Assembly: GCA_905250125.1 (NCBI GenBank)
Contig: CAJNOL010000853.1
Coordinates: 1-64,000 of the forward strand
DNA from: Rotaria sordida
Taxonomy: Eukaryota; Rotifera; Eurotatoria; Philodinida; Philodinidae
DNA length: 64,000 nt
Reading direction: 5' to 3'
Part shown: piece by piece, positions 1 to 14,400 of the stretch
How the letters are laid out: each line of letters starts with the position of its first letter
Numbering within the stretch: the stretch's first letter is position 1
Notes under the pieces: generated by a model
What the model saw: only the letters and a program-made list of their open reading frames with translations
Told to the model about the DNA's origin: nothing
The model's database searches: none
Position numbers and translations under genes: made by a program

Positions 1-3000
1 TACCAGTCTCTCCTACAATACAAAAAAAAATTCTTCTTCTTTTCTATTTTATTTATATATATTTACCAATTTCTCCTTTTCGACCTGGTAAACTTTGACC
101 ACCACCCATACCTGGTTCTCCAGCATCACCTGCATAATAAATAGGATAATAATATTCAATTCATTCTAAAAAAAAACGAATTCTACCTTGATATCCTTTA
201 GGACCTGGTAAACCTGGAAAACCATTTGCACCAGGAGTGCCAGGTAATCCACCTAAAGATAATTTTCATGATTTGTTTTTATTTTGAAATTATATATATA
301 TAATTTTTTTTTACTTACGTTCACCAGGAAAACCAGGGCGACCTTTGAAAAAAAAATTAATTCAATAGAAAAGAAAGAAAAAAAAAAGAATCACTCACCT
401 TTCATTCCAGTCAAACCGGGATATCCAGGACCTGCATTATCACCACCTGTTTTTTTTTGTAAAAAAAAAAGAAATATTCAATATAAAATCCAATCAAATA
501 ATATGTATACATACGTTCGCCTGGTTGACCTGGAAAGCCTGGTGATCCATCTGCACCAGGAAGACCCTATTTATTAAGATATAAATTTAACGATTTCATT
601 CATTTTCATTAAAAAACATACCGTATCACCAGGTAAACCGCGATAACCAACTTGACCAGGGCCACCTGGAGCTCCAGCTGCTCCCGGACCTAAATGAGAC
701 AGTAAAAAAAAACAAGTATATAAATAAATATTCTATAGAAAATATCTACGTCCAGCTCGACCACGAGCACCAGGAAGACCAACATCACCAAATAAACCAG
801 GTGCTGTACCACCTACAAAAAAAAATTACATGTACGTATTTTTTTTTTAATAAACATACCTCTTTCTCCTTTAAGTCCTTGCGGACCAGCGTATCCTGGA
901 ATACCATTTGCACCTATAATTAAAATCAAATGCAAAAAAAAAACCAATAACAACATATTATTAACTTACCTAATGTGCCAGGCATACCACGTGCACCAGG
1001 TAAACCGCCTAAAATTATAAATTATTACAAAATAAGATTACGCAAATAACTTACGAGCTCCTGGCAAACCAGGCGAACCACGTTCACCACCCACACCCTT
1101 TGGACCTGGGAAACCTTGTGGTCCAGAAATTGTTGCAATAGCAGGTTCACCGCGTTGACCCTTTTATACGAATAACAAATATGTAAATCATAATAAACAT
1201 TATTCTATGAAATTTACTTTGGCACCAGGTATACCAGGTGCACCAGATAATCCATTCGCTCCGGAAGCGCCAGGTCTAAAGAATAATGTCATATAAATAA
1301 ACATACAAAAAAAAAAAAAGAATTTTTCCTACCGTCCATCAAGACCAGTTCGTCCCTCAAGACCAGGATAACCTATATAAGATTGTTATCGAAAAAAAAC
1401 AATTGATAAACGTATTTCTAATCTACCTTTAACACCATTTTCGCCTAAAAAATAAAATATCTTAATATAATTTATAATATGAATATGATTAGTTCAACAA
1501 ACCTGGTAAACCGGGAAGACCAGGTCGACCACTTTCACCCTAAATATATAAATATTTTTATTAAAAACTTTTTGAAATAATTAGCTTTATTTTTACCTGT
1601 GTACCAGGTAAACCATTAGCACCAGGTGAACCATCTCGGCCAGGTAGACCAGGAGCACCTTATATTTATATTTTGAAAAATTATTCAGAACAGATTTCAT
1701 TCAATTACTTACCAGGTAGACCAGAATCACTAGAAGAAAGTAAAAACAAAAGACATAAAATTCTACTAATTTTTAACAAATATAAATAATTTTACCCGGC
1801 ATCTCCAGGATAACCTTTAATACCGGGTGGACCAGGTGGTACTAGTAACATTGGTGCATCATCACCAGGTAGACCAGGAAGACCAGGTCGGCCATTTTTT
1901 CCTGGTGGACCTTGATCACCGATGTCACCACGTGGTCCACTTGCAAATATCTGTCCTGGTGGTCCAGGTTGACCTCGTGGACCTATTCATCAATATTTTG
2001 TTTTTTTTTATATATAAATATTAAATAATTTACCTTTCGGTCCTGAAGTACCCGGACTTCCTGCACGTCCAATATCACCCCAAGCACCCTGTTTAAAATA
2101 GAAAAGACAGTTTATTTATATATATAGCAAGAAAATCGTATACTCGTGGGCCAGGAGCACCGGGAGCACCATCATAACTAAAATTCAACAAAATTTCGTA
2201 ATTATCTTTCTTAATCAAAATATCATACCCATCACGTCCATTAATACCAGGTTCACCAACGTCACCATGATAACCTTTAACACCAGGTTCACCATCTAGT
2301 CCTCTACGACCTTTATGTTCAAAATATCAAAAAATAAATAAATTGTTTTTTTTAAATATTTATATTTTACCTTTAATACCATCAGCACCAATCAAATCAC
2401 CAGATTCACCTTTACGTCCTGGAATACCTGGATAACCATTTCGACCCGGAATTCCCTTTTAAATAAAATAATCTCTTTGTAATTTAACAACAATAGATTT
2501 CACATTTTATTCTTGCAGAGTTTTTTTTAAATAGAATAACTAATTACTTACATCCGGTCCAGGTAAACCATCAGATCCACGTGGTCCACTTGTTCCTGTA
2601 TCACCTTTTTGGCCTGAATAAAAAATTTTAAATATATCTTTTCGAAGAAAAAAAAACAAACATTTGCATATACTTACCTCGAAAACCGGGTGGACCATTT
2701 AACTAGAAATAGACATAGAGAATTATAATAATAACAATAATAATAAAATATATCATTCAAAATGAATACTTACACCTGGTCGTCCACGATAACCTTGACT
2801 ACCACGATCACCCTGAAGACCAGCAACAGCAGGTGGACAATATCCACAACCACCGGATTCACCTTAAAAAAAAGATACATAAAGTAAAATAAATTTTTTA
2901 TTGAATATACTCACCAGCATCACCTTTTAGTCCAGAAACACCTAAACAAAAAAACATTCTTATTAGAAAATCTCAACAAAAAAGAAACATACCAGGATAG

Positions 3001-6000
3001 CCAGGTGGGCCGGGTTCACCTGGTCGACCGGGGTATCTATAATAAATAAAAAAAAACACAATGTACAACAATACTTAGCAAAAACGTATTATTCACCCTT
3101 GTGGACCAGATGGACCATATCCTAAAAAAAAACCAGGAATTATACATTAGAATATAAAAAAACCAAAAAAATATTTCTCACCTTGGTATCCGTGAATGCC
3201 ATCACCAGGAATGCCTTACATAATAAAAAAAAAAGATAACTATTATTAATCCTTCGATTTATAACAATACTTACCTGGTGGACCTGGTTCACCCATATCA
3301 CCTGGCTGTCCCATCGAACCGGGATCTAAAGAAGTTAATAGATAACATATATGTTTCAGACTCCACAAAAAAATTTAACTTACATCCAATACGACCGGGA
3401 AGACCAGAACTTCCACGTGGTCCTATATAAAAATGTTGAATTTTTTGAAAAAAAAAGAAAAGAAATATATACCGTATGTTTCTTCACCAGGAAGTCCTTT
3501 ATCACCAATGCCACCCTTGTCACCGGGTGTACCTAATTTAATCAAAAAATTTTTATATATACATTAAAAAAAAAATTCAATATTACCAGCAGAACCGGGT
3601 AGTCCAGGAGGACCAGGACGACCTAAATAAAAAAAAGAAAAAAATTATATTCTAACGAAATTGAATAACTTATTTCATACCATCAAAACCACGATCACCC
3701 TTTTCGGCATCAGCTGTGTCTCCCATAGGACCAGGTCGACCAGGTGAACCATAATCACCTTGTTCACCTTTCATACCTTGGAAACCTATAAATCAAATCA
3801 TATAATTATATTTATTAATTATTTCTCGATTATTTACCAGGTAAACCAGGAACTCCTGCAAATCCATTTGATCCAGGATCACCTGTCATTCCCTAAAAAA
3901 CACAAATCATCCAATAAAAACACACAAAAAAACCATCAATTTAAATTGTATACCGGATAGCCTGGTGCTCCAGGAAGTGATTGAGCTCGTTGAGCACCAT
4001 AAGTCTACACAAAACGAAAAAAATAAACTTAGAAAAAACAAAAATTTTATTTCTTACATTTGGACCTTGTTCACCAATGTCACCACGTTGACCTTTTGGA
4101 CCAGGATATCCATTTCGGCCAGGTTCTGTAATTTAGACAAAAAAAAGCTGAGCATGATATTACCATAATTAACTTACCGCCAGGAAGGCCATCACCTCCA
4201 GGTGGACCTGGTGGTCCTAGAAGACAAAAAACAAAAACAATGAAGGAAAATTTAACATATAAATATAACAGACCTGTTGTTCCTTTGACACCAAATGAAC
4301 CTTGTGGACCTTCTTTACCAAATTTACCCTATGATTTTTCTTTTTTAGACAACAAATAAATATATTTAAAAAAATTTACTTGTGGACCAGGTGCACCAAA
4401 ATCACCTTTTTCTCCTTTAGGTCCTTGTAAACCATCGATACCCTAAAAACAAAAATATATATTTCATATTATGAAAAATTATTGAATCAAATTTACATAC
4501 AAAATATCCTTGTTGACCACGTTCACCTTTATAACCACGATCACCAGCTGGTCCACGTGAACCTTGTGGTCCATGTATATCCGTAAGACCTTTGAAAATA
4601 GAAAAAAAAATTCAATACAAATTAATAAGTTAAAAAAAGAAAACCCAAGCTGATTGAAAAAAAAATGTCGGTTGTGTCTGAGTCGACTGCTCCCGGGGTG
4701 CGCTATAAAGCTCAATAAAAAAAAAAATGTGTGTAACAATAATAAAAAAAGAAAAAGCTGAGAACATGCGAACGTTATTTCTTTATTATTAAATTTGTAG
4801 TAAAATAAAACGTTCGCATCTGCCCCTTTTCGTCTTAGTTGTCTTTCGAATTAAAAAAAAAAGCATGGAAAGGTAAAGCTTTATTATTATCTTATATATA
4901 TGAATACTTACAGGGTCTATTTCCACACATTCGATCTATTAAATCCAAGTAAGGATATCATAACAATGAACAAGCAAAACAAAAAAAGACAGAAACTCAA
5001 ATCTGGTCCGAGTCCAACTGATATTTCTTTTTTTTTTCTTTTTTTACATATATATGATAACCTAAGATAATATTCATACCTCGGAAATAATTATATTGAT
5101 TTGTATCTACTGGTGTAGGAGCATTATCACCTAAACATGAAGAAAATATTAAAAACTTTGTTTTTTGGATTTGACTTTTTTTTTCTTCTCATACCTGGTT
5201 CACCACGTCCACCTTAAGAAAAAAAACAATAGAATAAATATTAATCTTATATTGTTTTGAAGGATTTTGTTTTTTGTTTACCTTTGACACCATAACTTGC
5301 TGGACCAGCTGATCCTGGCGATCCTGCATCTCCTCTTAATCCAGGTGAACCCTAAAATTGAAAGAAAAAATGAAGATTATGTTACAAAAACAAAAAAAAA
5401 TCAGTAGAAAACTTACATCTGATCCTGGAAGTCCCACGGAACCTGGTATACCAGGAGAACCTGGTGAACCGGGCCAACCCTATTAAAAAATTCATAGAAA
5501 GATACCTATTTTTCTTTAATTTATACTCACAACAACACCTGGCGAACCGGGAAAACCAGGATCACCACGTGGTCCCTTTACGATACCACCATTACCTATT
5601 GTTTCACCTGGTTCACCCTAATCAATATCATTATGATTTATTACGTAAAGAAAACAAAATGTATATATATATATATAATATCTTACTGGTTCACCAACTC
5701 TACCGGGTAAACCAGGAGAACCTGGAGTTCCTACTCCAAAACCACGTCCATCTTCACCAGATTCACCCTATAATCAAAGAATATATATTAATTTAAATTG
5801 TAATTTTTTTATTCGTTCGCTTGAAACCAATAGATAAATGATACTATTAATATATCATTTTTTGTATTAATCAAGGATACAAAATTCTCTCTCTCTCTCT
5901 CGGATAGATACAGACCTTCAAACTGTCAACAACAATCAGTCATATAGTATTTTTTTCAATATACATGCGTCATAGTTGTACTGATATAAATAGAGCTAAT

Positions 6001-7648
6001 AAGAGAATTCATCAATCTTTTTTCCGTCATAACAACTGGACTTTAATCCCTAAGAAAATATTGTTGATATTTCCTATGACGCCGTATGCTTAATATCCGT
6101 TTGTTATCCTGTCAATCAAAGACAACCGTCAATGACAATGATATATAGATTAATTTCGATGAGAATAAGATATCATTATTGTGTATATAAATATAAAAGA
6201 ATGTCTTATAAAATTAAATTAGTTCGATTTCAAAAAAAAATTATTCTTTTTTTTTTTTTTTACGCATTTGATAAACGTATACTTAGAGAGTAATCAGTTA
6301 CTTAATTATTTTCGTTATATTTCAAAGAAGCATTAGTAATTTGTCCTTTTTTATTAATCATAAACTGAAATGCTTTAGCAGCTGTTGTTTATCGTTAATC
6401 GTCTCATTTTCTTTCAATAATTATCTAAACACGTATATGTATATTCCATGCATGAATAAGCCATTTAACCGCAAATAAACTAACAAGGACAAGAGACAGA
6501 CATACGAAGACAAAAAAAACATATATTATGTTGTTGTTTGTTTATATCATCATCATCATTTTTTTTCCTACTTATTTATCAATCCATATGAAAGAAATCT
6601 GCAAGGTCTAATGCATAACGACTAAATCAGTTAATTAGGACGTCTGGAACTTAAGATAGGATATGCCACAAACCAAACACATATGTGGTTTCATTTATCT
6701 TCACTATTTTATCAAGGCTATGGAATTGCTTTTTTTTCTATCTTCTTATGTGTCTATATAGAAAAACAAGAAAAACAGACGTCGTTTTAGCATATTTTTC
6801 TTATGTGTTGATATGTCTTCTGATGCATCATCCTTGATTTATGCGCGATTAGTGCTTATCTAATCAAGATGGGGGAGAAAAAAAGAGACTATCCGCCTTC
6901 TTATATCTGTAGTAAATACGTATACATGGACGTGCTATCTAATATATGCTGCAATGTTTTTTTATTTACCTTGCTACCATTACATCCTGGCACACCGGGA
7001 ATACCGCGTGGACCCATAGCACCAGGTTGTCCAGGAAAACCATTTTGACCATCAATAGGCAATAAACCATCATCACCCTAAGTTTTGATAAAATTAACAA
7101 AAAAAACATAAATAAAAATTTAATTATTGAAATTTACTCGTTCGCCTTTAGCGCCATATATACCACGATCACCTTTTTCACCTAGAATACCTTGATTGCC
7201 TGTACGTCCTGATGGACCTTTTAATCCACGGTCACCTGGAACACCGGGAAAGCCTGGTGGACCTATAAAAGACATTTAAAAAATAAATAAATAATGTATA
7301 CAAAAACAAAAAAAAATCAACGCACCAGAGATACCCATAGCACCCTTTCCTGGACATTGACAATCACGTCGTGGACCACAACCTTTACATTCTGAGCCTT
7401 GAATATATGTATCTTCACCATCTTCCGATCGAGCTGGTCTTGATGGAACTTTCTTCGATCTATTAAGTTGTCTTTTCACTCGGACATTCGAATCGTCATC
7501 ATTATCATTTTGTGCCTAAAATAAATCATAAAGACACTAAAATTTAATAACTAATATACTTAAATCTCACTGTTCGAGTTTCAATATGATTAACAATTGA
7601 CAAAAATAAAATAAAACCGATGATAATCGGCCTCAATAAAGAAGCCAT
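1..7648 (-). CDS. Type IV collagen alpha chain, alpha-1-like partner (5' part, C-terminus outside window)
   Basis: Basement-membrane collagen chain, secreted and assembled into heterotrimers. The start ATG is at 7646-7648. Exon 1 (7571-7648) encodes a signal peptide ([20 protein letters not shown]). Exon 2 (7326-7515) carries a basic stretch (VRVKRQ) and the 7S cysteine cluster [12 protein letters not shown], then Gly-X-Y repeats begin. A cysteine in GVPGCNGSK matches the conserved GCNGTKG of 7S regions of vertebrate chains. From 7260 down to base 1 dozens of exons of about 20-150 bases encode Gly-X-Y, many splitting a Gly codon (G|GT), which is usual for collagen genes. A roughly 30-residue interruption at 4510-5135 contains MCGNRPC. 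The NC1 domain is not in the window, so the alpha-1 assignment rests on pairing with the alpha-2-like neighbour and is inference. The collagen IV family call is firm. Confidence 0.93.
5768..6970 (-). other. Long 5' intron of the minus collagen gene
   Basis: This 1.2-kb intron separates the 7S exon ending GCNGSK (donor GTAAAT next to 6971) from the exon starting GESGEDGRG. It is about 20 times longer than its neighbours and I see no coding DNA in it. It mirrors the 1.4-kb first intron of the divergent collagen, so both chains have an unusually long intron near their 5' end, a common place for transcriptional control. Confidence 0.7.
7326..7515 (-). other. Exon 2 of the minus collagen: 7S cysteine cluster
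   Basis: Single exon bounded by a TTTTAG acceptor and a GTGCGT donor. It holds the acidic/basic N-terminal linker, a possible proprotein-convertase site (RVKR), and four cysteines (CKGC...CQC) followed by the first Gly-X-Y triplets. In type IV collagens this region crosslinks four trimers through their N-termini. Confidence 0.85.
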
Positions 7649-8495
7649 CGTGCGCACGCGAACACGAACACGAACACGGCTCACGAATTATTTAAGTGTC
7701 AATCAATCTAAAATACTAAATAAAAATATTTTCTTAAATATTCTATCTTACCATACAAATTCAAACAAAAATCTCACACTAAATTTAATATTTGACACGT
7801 TAATACGATGCAAAAAAAAAAACGTGTTCAGTTTTCTTAGTTAGTTTATAATCGCAGTGATACTAAAAGGACAGTAACCCGCCCGAAAAAAAACAAGTTC
7901 GAGCTTTCCAACATGTATTTTTTTTGCTTTTTCCCCTTCTCTTTCTCGATTTTTTTTTCTATTTTTTTTGTATCTATTTACGGTAGACGACAACAACAGT
8001 ACGAGTAATAAAAAAAAAAAAGGCGACGACAATCATCTTCGGAACAAATTAAGAGGGGCAAATATCTTTTTGTGAGGGAAAAAAAAGATGTCTTGTGTAT
8101 ATCTGTATGCAGTATTATATATGTTATCAATTCTCGTACTCTACAGAAATAGCAGAATTAGTAATACATAGTCAATATTCATCTTTCATCAGTAAGAATG
8201 GAATAGAAAAACCGCGTTTTTCTGGTTGGTGGATTTAAATACTACCCCTTCGTACTCTCTTTTATCTCTTTCTATTTACCCCATCTCTCTCTCTGATTGT
8301 GGTAAGATAGTTGATATTATTGTACTAACCGAAAAAAATAGTCCAGTTTTTGTGACGCTGGCATTTTTTTTCTGTGCTTACTCGCGTTCGGTCTTTATTC
8401 GCTTGTTACAGACCATACGACGACGACAGGACATAAGTTTTAAGTGTCCGTCGCCGCTGCAAGATTGCGCGTGACTCTAAGCAGAAAATCTAAAC
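7649..8495. promoter_or_regulatory. Shared divergent promoter region of the collagen IV pair
   Basis: 847 bases between the two start codons, with both genes transcribed outward. It must contain both 5' UTRs and, if no further upstream exon exists, both promoters. Next to the minus start there is a short GAACAC tandem repeat (about 7660-7680). No convincing TATA box was identified. COL4A1/COL4A2 in vertebrates and Col4a1/viking in Drosophila share divergent promoters, so a bidirectional promoter is the natural reading. Transcription start sites cannot be placed from sequence alone. Confidence 0.75.
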
Positions 8496-11400
8496 ATGCA
8501 TCAAACTACAAACATTTCAAAATTGTCCAATGGTTGGACTATAAGGTAAGTAATTGAATGTTTTATTTTGTTTTTTTTTTCAAAAAGAAAGAGATATTTA
8601 AAGTAAAAAAAAAAACAGAGAAGAATACTTATACATTTATCGAAGTATAGATGTTAGTACGAGGCAACTACTACATCCAATGAACAGTTTGTTAGCAATC
8701 TCCTGCTTTCTTTTCATCAATATATCATTTTTACATTTATGTCTATTTCATATATATTGTTATTGGTACAAAACACATATAAATAATTATATTGTTGAGC
8801 TTTATTTTTATATTGTGCGTTGCACAAAAAAGTATAGAGTTATCTTTTGTCTTTGTCACTTTATATTATTATCAGCAACTCCAACAGAGAATGTGTATAT
8901 TACAAAAAAATAACATATTCTAGATATATATATTTTTTTACTTAATAATAGGCGTACAAGGTGAAACAGACAAAGACAAGGTTTCTTGTCTGTGATGACC
9001 ACAAAATAAGAGCAATATAGGAGACAAGAGAAGGACAGAAAATTTATATCGTACGATCTAATAATAACAACAGCAGAAAAACATTTTATCCCACGTCTAA
9101 GATGAATAATTCGTCGTCATTCTTAATTATTCATCGTATCTTCTGTCACTAGTTGAATTTCTTTTTTTGCTCTTGTTGGTGCTATTTGCGATATTAGGCG
9201 GAAATATCATGTTGTTCGTCCTTAGTAGTTTGTCTTCCATCCTTTTATGCTAACAGATTATTGAGATCACATAATAAATCCTTGGCTTATCATGTTCTCT
9301 TTTCTTCTCTTGTTTGTTTGATTGCTTTACTTTCTCATCAGTCTGCTTTCGTCATTCTATATGATTCTCCTATCGTCTTGTATATTCATACGATGTAGTT
9401 CTTCTTCTTCTTCTTTCCTGTACACTATTCGAGAATTATTAATTATCGCACCACGATAGCAAACAGGAATGGTACGAAGGACACTATGGTCTGATGTCTA
9501 TGATGATAGTACTCGAAGACACCAGGAAAAACAGAAGGACTTTATCGCTGCTGTAACCAACAATAAACAAACTATCGTTATCGAACCGTTTAATGTACGA
9601 CAGTTAGACAGAGACAGAAAATATATATACTACAAGTTTTTTTTCTTTCTATAAATCATTCATAAAACCGCATGTTGAATGTTTCCAACAATAAACATCA
9701 ATAAAAAATGGCTATGTTTGAATATTTCTAAGTAAGTTATACTGATCATTGATTATTCGATATCATACATCATATTGTTGTACTTATATATGTACATATA
9801 TCATTTTTATTGATTTGTTTAATAGATAAATATCAGCACACGGGAAAATACCTAAGGATACCTTGGAGACATAGATCTTTTGTTTATTTTTTATTTTACT
9901 AAGGTTCATTAAAGGACAGATAGAAACATTTCTTATATGTGTGAAATCAATTGAATTATATATTTTCTTTTTCTAGGCTAAACTATGCTTCCATTTTAAT
10001 CGTACTTGTCCTCGCCATTTTCATTGACTCAAGCAATGGTCAACAAAGGGTATGTTCATATACTCACATAAATTTATAATTCAATTATTTAAGATTAACA
10101 GTAATAATAATAATAATAATTTCTCTATGATTATCAATGTATAGATTCGATGAATTCAAAAATGAGAAAATAAATATTTTTAAAGAGCACTAGTTACAGG
10201 AAATATATAAAGTCATCTACAATAAAAAAAAAATGAATATATACATTATAAATATGTTTATTTTATTTTCTAGTACCCAGATTCCCGTCCGGTAGCACCA
10301 CCACCCGGCTATGCTTTTGCACCTGGCTATGGCTCAGCCCAATATCAACCACCACGAAATGGCAATGGTAGCAATTGTGACAATTGTAATCAACCATGTT
10401 TTTGTATAGCACAAAAAGGAGACCAGGTACACAAATTAAAAAAAAAATAATGTTGCACGATGTGATTCATATATACATATATATTTAGGGTCCATCTGGC
10501 CCAATGGGCCCTCCTGGTACTCGAGGAATAAATGGTATTGTTGGTCCTGAAGGTATATTGTGTGTGCTCATATTATGATATGAATAGAAATTTGATTATA
10601 TTTGATTTATAGGACCTGAGGGTTTGAAAGGAGACAAAGGTGAACGAGGTTTACCAGGTTTACCCGGTCAAAAAGGTGACAGAGTAAGTCTCATTGTTTT
10701 TATATTAAATTAATTATTTATAATAATTATTTTTTTTTTCTCCAATAAATAGGGACGATCCGGTGAACCAGGCATGCCTGGTATGAAAAACAAAAATGAT
10801 ATTATTGTTTTCTTTTTAATTCTATGTAAATATCTTTTGTTTTAGGTCATCCCGGTTTACCTGGTCTTCCAGGTCCAAAAGTGAGTTTAATAAATTAGTC
10901 TAATATATAATATTTTTCTTGTTTTATTTTAGGGACCAAACGGTAAATAATCAATATTTAAGAGAAAGGATAAAATGAACATTTTGACTTTTTTCAGGTT
11001 TACCTGGTCGTGATGGATGCAATGGAACAAAAGTAAAAAGAAATAGAAAAAGAAAAAGAACTGTATCTTTATACTATTATTATTATAGGGAGAACCTGGT
11101 CGAGATGGATTTGGTGGACAGGTAAAATATATTGATTGTTTTTAATTTTGGGAAAATTCTAATTAATTTATTATTTATTTAGAGCGGTCGTCCCGGTGAA
11201 CCTGGTACGTATATCGACAAAATTGATTAATTTATACTTTTTTCTGCTTTATATTTCAGGTCTTCCTGGACAACGAGGTCCCAAAGGTATGAAAGAATAA
11301 TTTTAATAAAAACAATGTCATTTTGGTTTTTTTTTATTAAATAGGTGAACCTGCACAAGCTTTACCTGGATACAAAGGCGAAATCGTATGCATACAAAAA

Positions 11401-14400
11401 AAACCAACATATGTTTTTCATAAATATAAATATATTATATTTAATTTTTAGGGACCACCAGGAGCTCCCGGTCTTCCCGGTGCTGCTGTAAGTTTTTACT
11501 AATTTTTTTTAGTATTTATTTGATAATATTGTTTAATTTTCCTAGGGTTCTTCTGGAAATGCTGGTATTCCTGGATCACCAGGCTCTGTTGGTTTTCCTG
11601 GTCGTGCAGTGAGTAGCAAGATAATATTTATTTTCTTCTTTTAGTATTACGAAAATGAATTTTTCTCTAGGGTCAAAAAGGTGATCGTGGTGAATCAGGT
11701 TTTCCAGGTAAGATGAAAAAGAAGATTTTATTGATATTTTTTAAATTTTCTATTAACTTGTTTAGGAAGTCCTGGTGCTGGATTTACTGGTGAAAAAGGT
11801 CAAAAAGGAGAGCCAGTAAGCATGAAAATTATAATGAATACTTGTATTCTCAAAAATTCATTTAGGGTTCATCTTCTCCCTATGCACCTCCAGGTTATGC
11901 AGAAGCACAAGGTAATAACACTTATGTTCCAATATCAATTCCTGGTGTTGCTGGTCCAAAAGTAAAACGTTTTTTTTGTGTGTTAAAAACAAAAACTTAT
12001 CTTTTTTATAATTCATTGTTATTGACAGGGTGCTATGGGATCTAAAGGAGAACCTGGTGAGATTGGTTATCCTGGTGCTCCTGGTGCTGCTGGACCATCA
12101 GGTTTAGTTGGTGAAAAGGGTATGCCAGGCCCTGTTGGACCACGAGTAAGTATTATTCTCAATCAAACTTTTTTTAAATATTTTTGTTATGTTGTAATAG
12201 GGTCCTACTGGATTACCTGGTCAAGCTGGTTTCCCTGGCCAAGCAGGGTAAGATCATTGAATCTTGACTGAATATATTTTATTTTTGATTTTTATTTATT
12301 TCAGAGATCGTGGTAGCCCTGGTTATCCTGGTCAAAATGTATGTAATGTGTTAAATATTGAAGAAGAAAAAAAACATTTTTGTTTTTTTTTTGCGTATTG
12401 ATTTATAGGGTAGTCCAGGAAGACCTGGTCAAAATGGTTTACCAGGAGACAAAGGTTTGTATGATTAATTTCATTTAAATAAAAATTTGAATTCTTTTTG
12501 TTAGGTGATCGTGGTTTCCCTGGTATGCCTGGCATGTGTTTATCTGTAAGTTGAGGCTTTTCTTTTTTCATGGTGAAATATTTTATTAATGTACTTTATT
12601 TTTTTATAGGATCAAGCAGATGGTGGAGTACCTGGACAACCAGGACCAGCTGTAAGTTAAAATATCAAATTATTCGATTCATATTTATTTGTTTATATTT
12701 TTATAGGGACCTAAAGGAGAACGCGGTAAATGATTAAAAACAAAAGAAATGATTGAATATTATGTCTTTGTTGTTTTTTTTTAAGGTCCATCCGGTCCTT
12801 CAGGCTTTCCCGGTGCTCCTGTAAGTATTCATTGTATGAAAATAAAATTTTCTTGATGTAAAATTTTCAAAGGGTTTACCTGGTTCACAAGGTACAAAAG
12901 GTGATCGTGGTTTTGATGGTGCACCTGGTAGTCCTGGCCAACGTAAGTATCGCATATATTAAGATATGTATATGTATATATATTTGATTGATTTTCTTTC
13001 AGCTGGACGTGATGGTGTCAAAGGAGCTACAGGAGATAGTGGACGACCCGGTATGAAGATCGATAATTAAAAAAAATTACTTTTCTAAATGTATGTATAT
13101 AACATTTTAGGTGATCCCGGTGCACCTGGATTTCCTGGTCCACAAGGTTAGTTAGAATGATGAAAGTGAATGTAACATTAATTATGTCATTATAGGTTAT
13201 CGTGGAGCTAAAGGCGAACCAGGTCCAAAAGGTTAGTAAAAATAAATGATTTTGTATTTATGAAATTGGAATTATTTTTTTTGTTTTTGTTAGGTGACCC
13301 TGGTCGTTCGATTGCTGGTCAACCAGGTACTGATGGTTTTCCAGGTCAAGGTGGTGCTCCAGGAGCTAAAGGTAAAAATTAATTAATCACATGATTAAAT
13401 ATATTAATCGTTTTATTTATTCTAGGTGAACGTGGTGGACGTGGTCTTCCTGGTTTACCTGGTAATTCAACAGCTGGTAGTGGTTTTCCCGGTCCTCAAG
13501 GACGTATGTATTTAATTGATAACAATTTGCGATGACTTTTTGTTTTCGTTTTCTAGCTTCCGGCCCAACGGGTAGTCCAGGTGCTCCAGGTTTTCAAGGT
13601 GTTGCTGGTATGAAAGGAACTAAAGGAGATCGAGGTAAGTTTTATTTATTATCAAAAACAAAATAAAGGGACATCTTAAATTAAATTCAATAATTTTCTT
13701 AGGTCTTGATGGTACTTGTGGTACTCGTGATGGTTTGAAAGGTAGCAAAGGTGAACCAGGTTATCCTGGAGAAGCTGGTAAATAGAAAAAAAGCTTAAAT
13801 AAAAAAAACATATTGTTAAATTTGAATATACTTTTAGGAACATCTGGTCAACGTGGTACATCAGGAGAAAAAGGTGATCGAGGTGATTCTGGCCCACAAG
13901 GTTATCCTGGTAATATTGGTTCAGCTGGTGCACCCGTAAGTTTTTAGAATTTTATAATTTTTGTTTATCGAAAAACGTTTTTTTTTTAAATCTAGGGTCG
14001 AAATGGTTTGGATGGTGAACCAGGTGGTAAAGGAGACAAAGTAAATTGGATTAAAGATTTGAACTAGTAATTATACTTAAGATATTATGTTATATAGGGT
14101 GAATCAGCTCGTATTTCAACAGTACAAGGAATATCAGGAGAAAAAGGAACACCAGGTTAGAAGAATATTATTTTTTAATTTATGTTAATTTTATATTTAT
14201 TTATTTTATAGGTCTTCCCGGTTTGAAAGGTGATCGTGGACAAAAAGGTAAATAAAAATTTCATTCAATAATTTGACTTATTTTCAATACTTTTTTCTTT
14301 TCAGGTGCACCAGGTTATAGTGGTCGTGACGGTCAACCAGGCGGAATGGGTCTAGTAGGACCTAAGGTAAATAATTTTTTGTGTAAAATTATTAACAAAG

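Noticed and set aside
284-577. Open frames on the plus strand across 1-7.6 kb
   Set aside because: They are antisense shadows of Gly-X-Y exons (Pro/Gly codons give long open antisense frames) and cross introns of the minus collagen gene.
8226-9654. Several 60-80 codon open frames in the first collagen intron and promoter
   Set aside because: No family resemblance, low-complexity composition, no splice support; consistent with chance.
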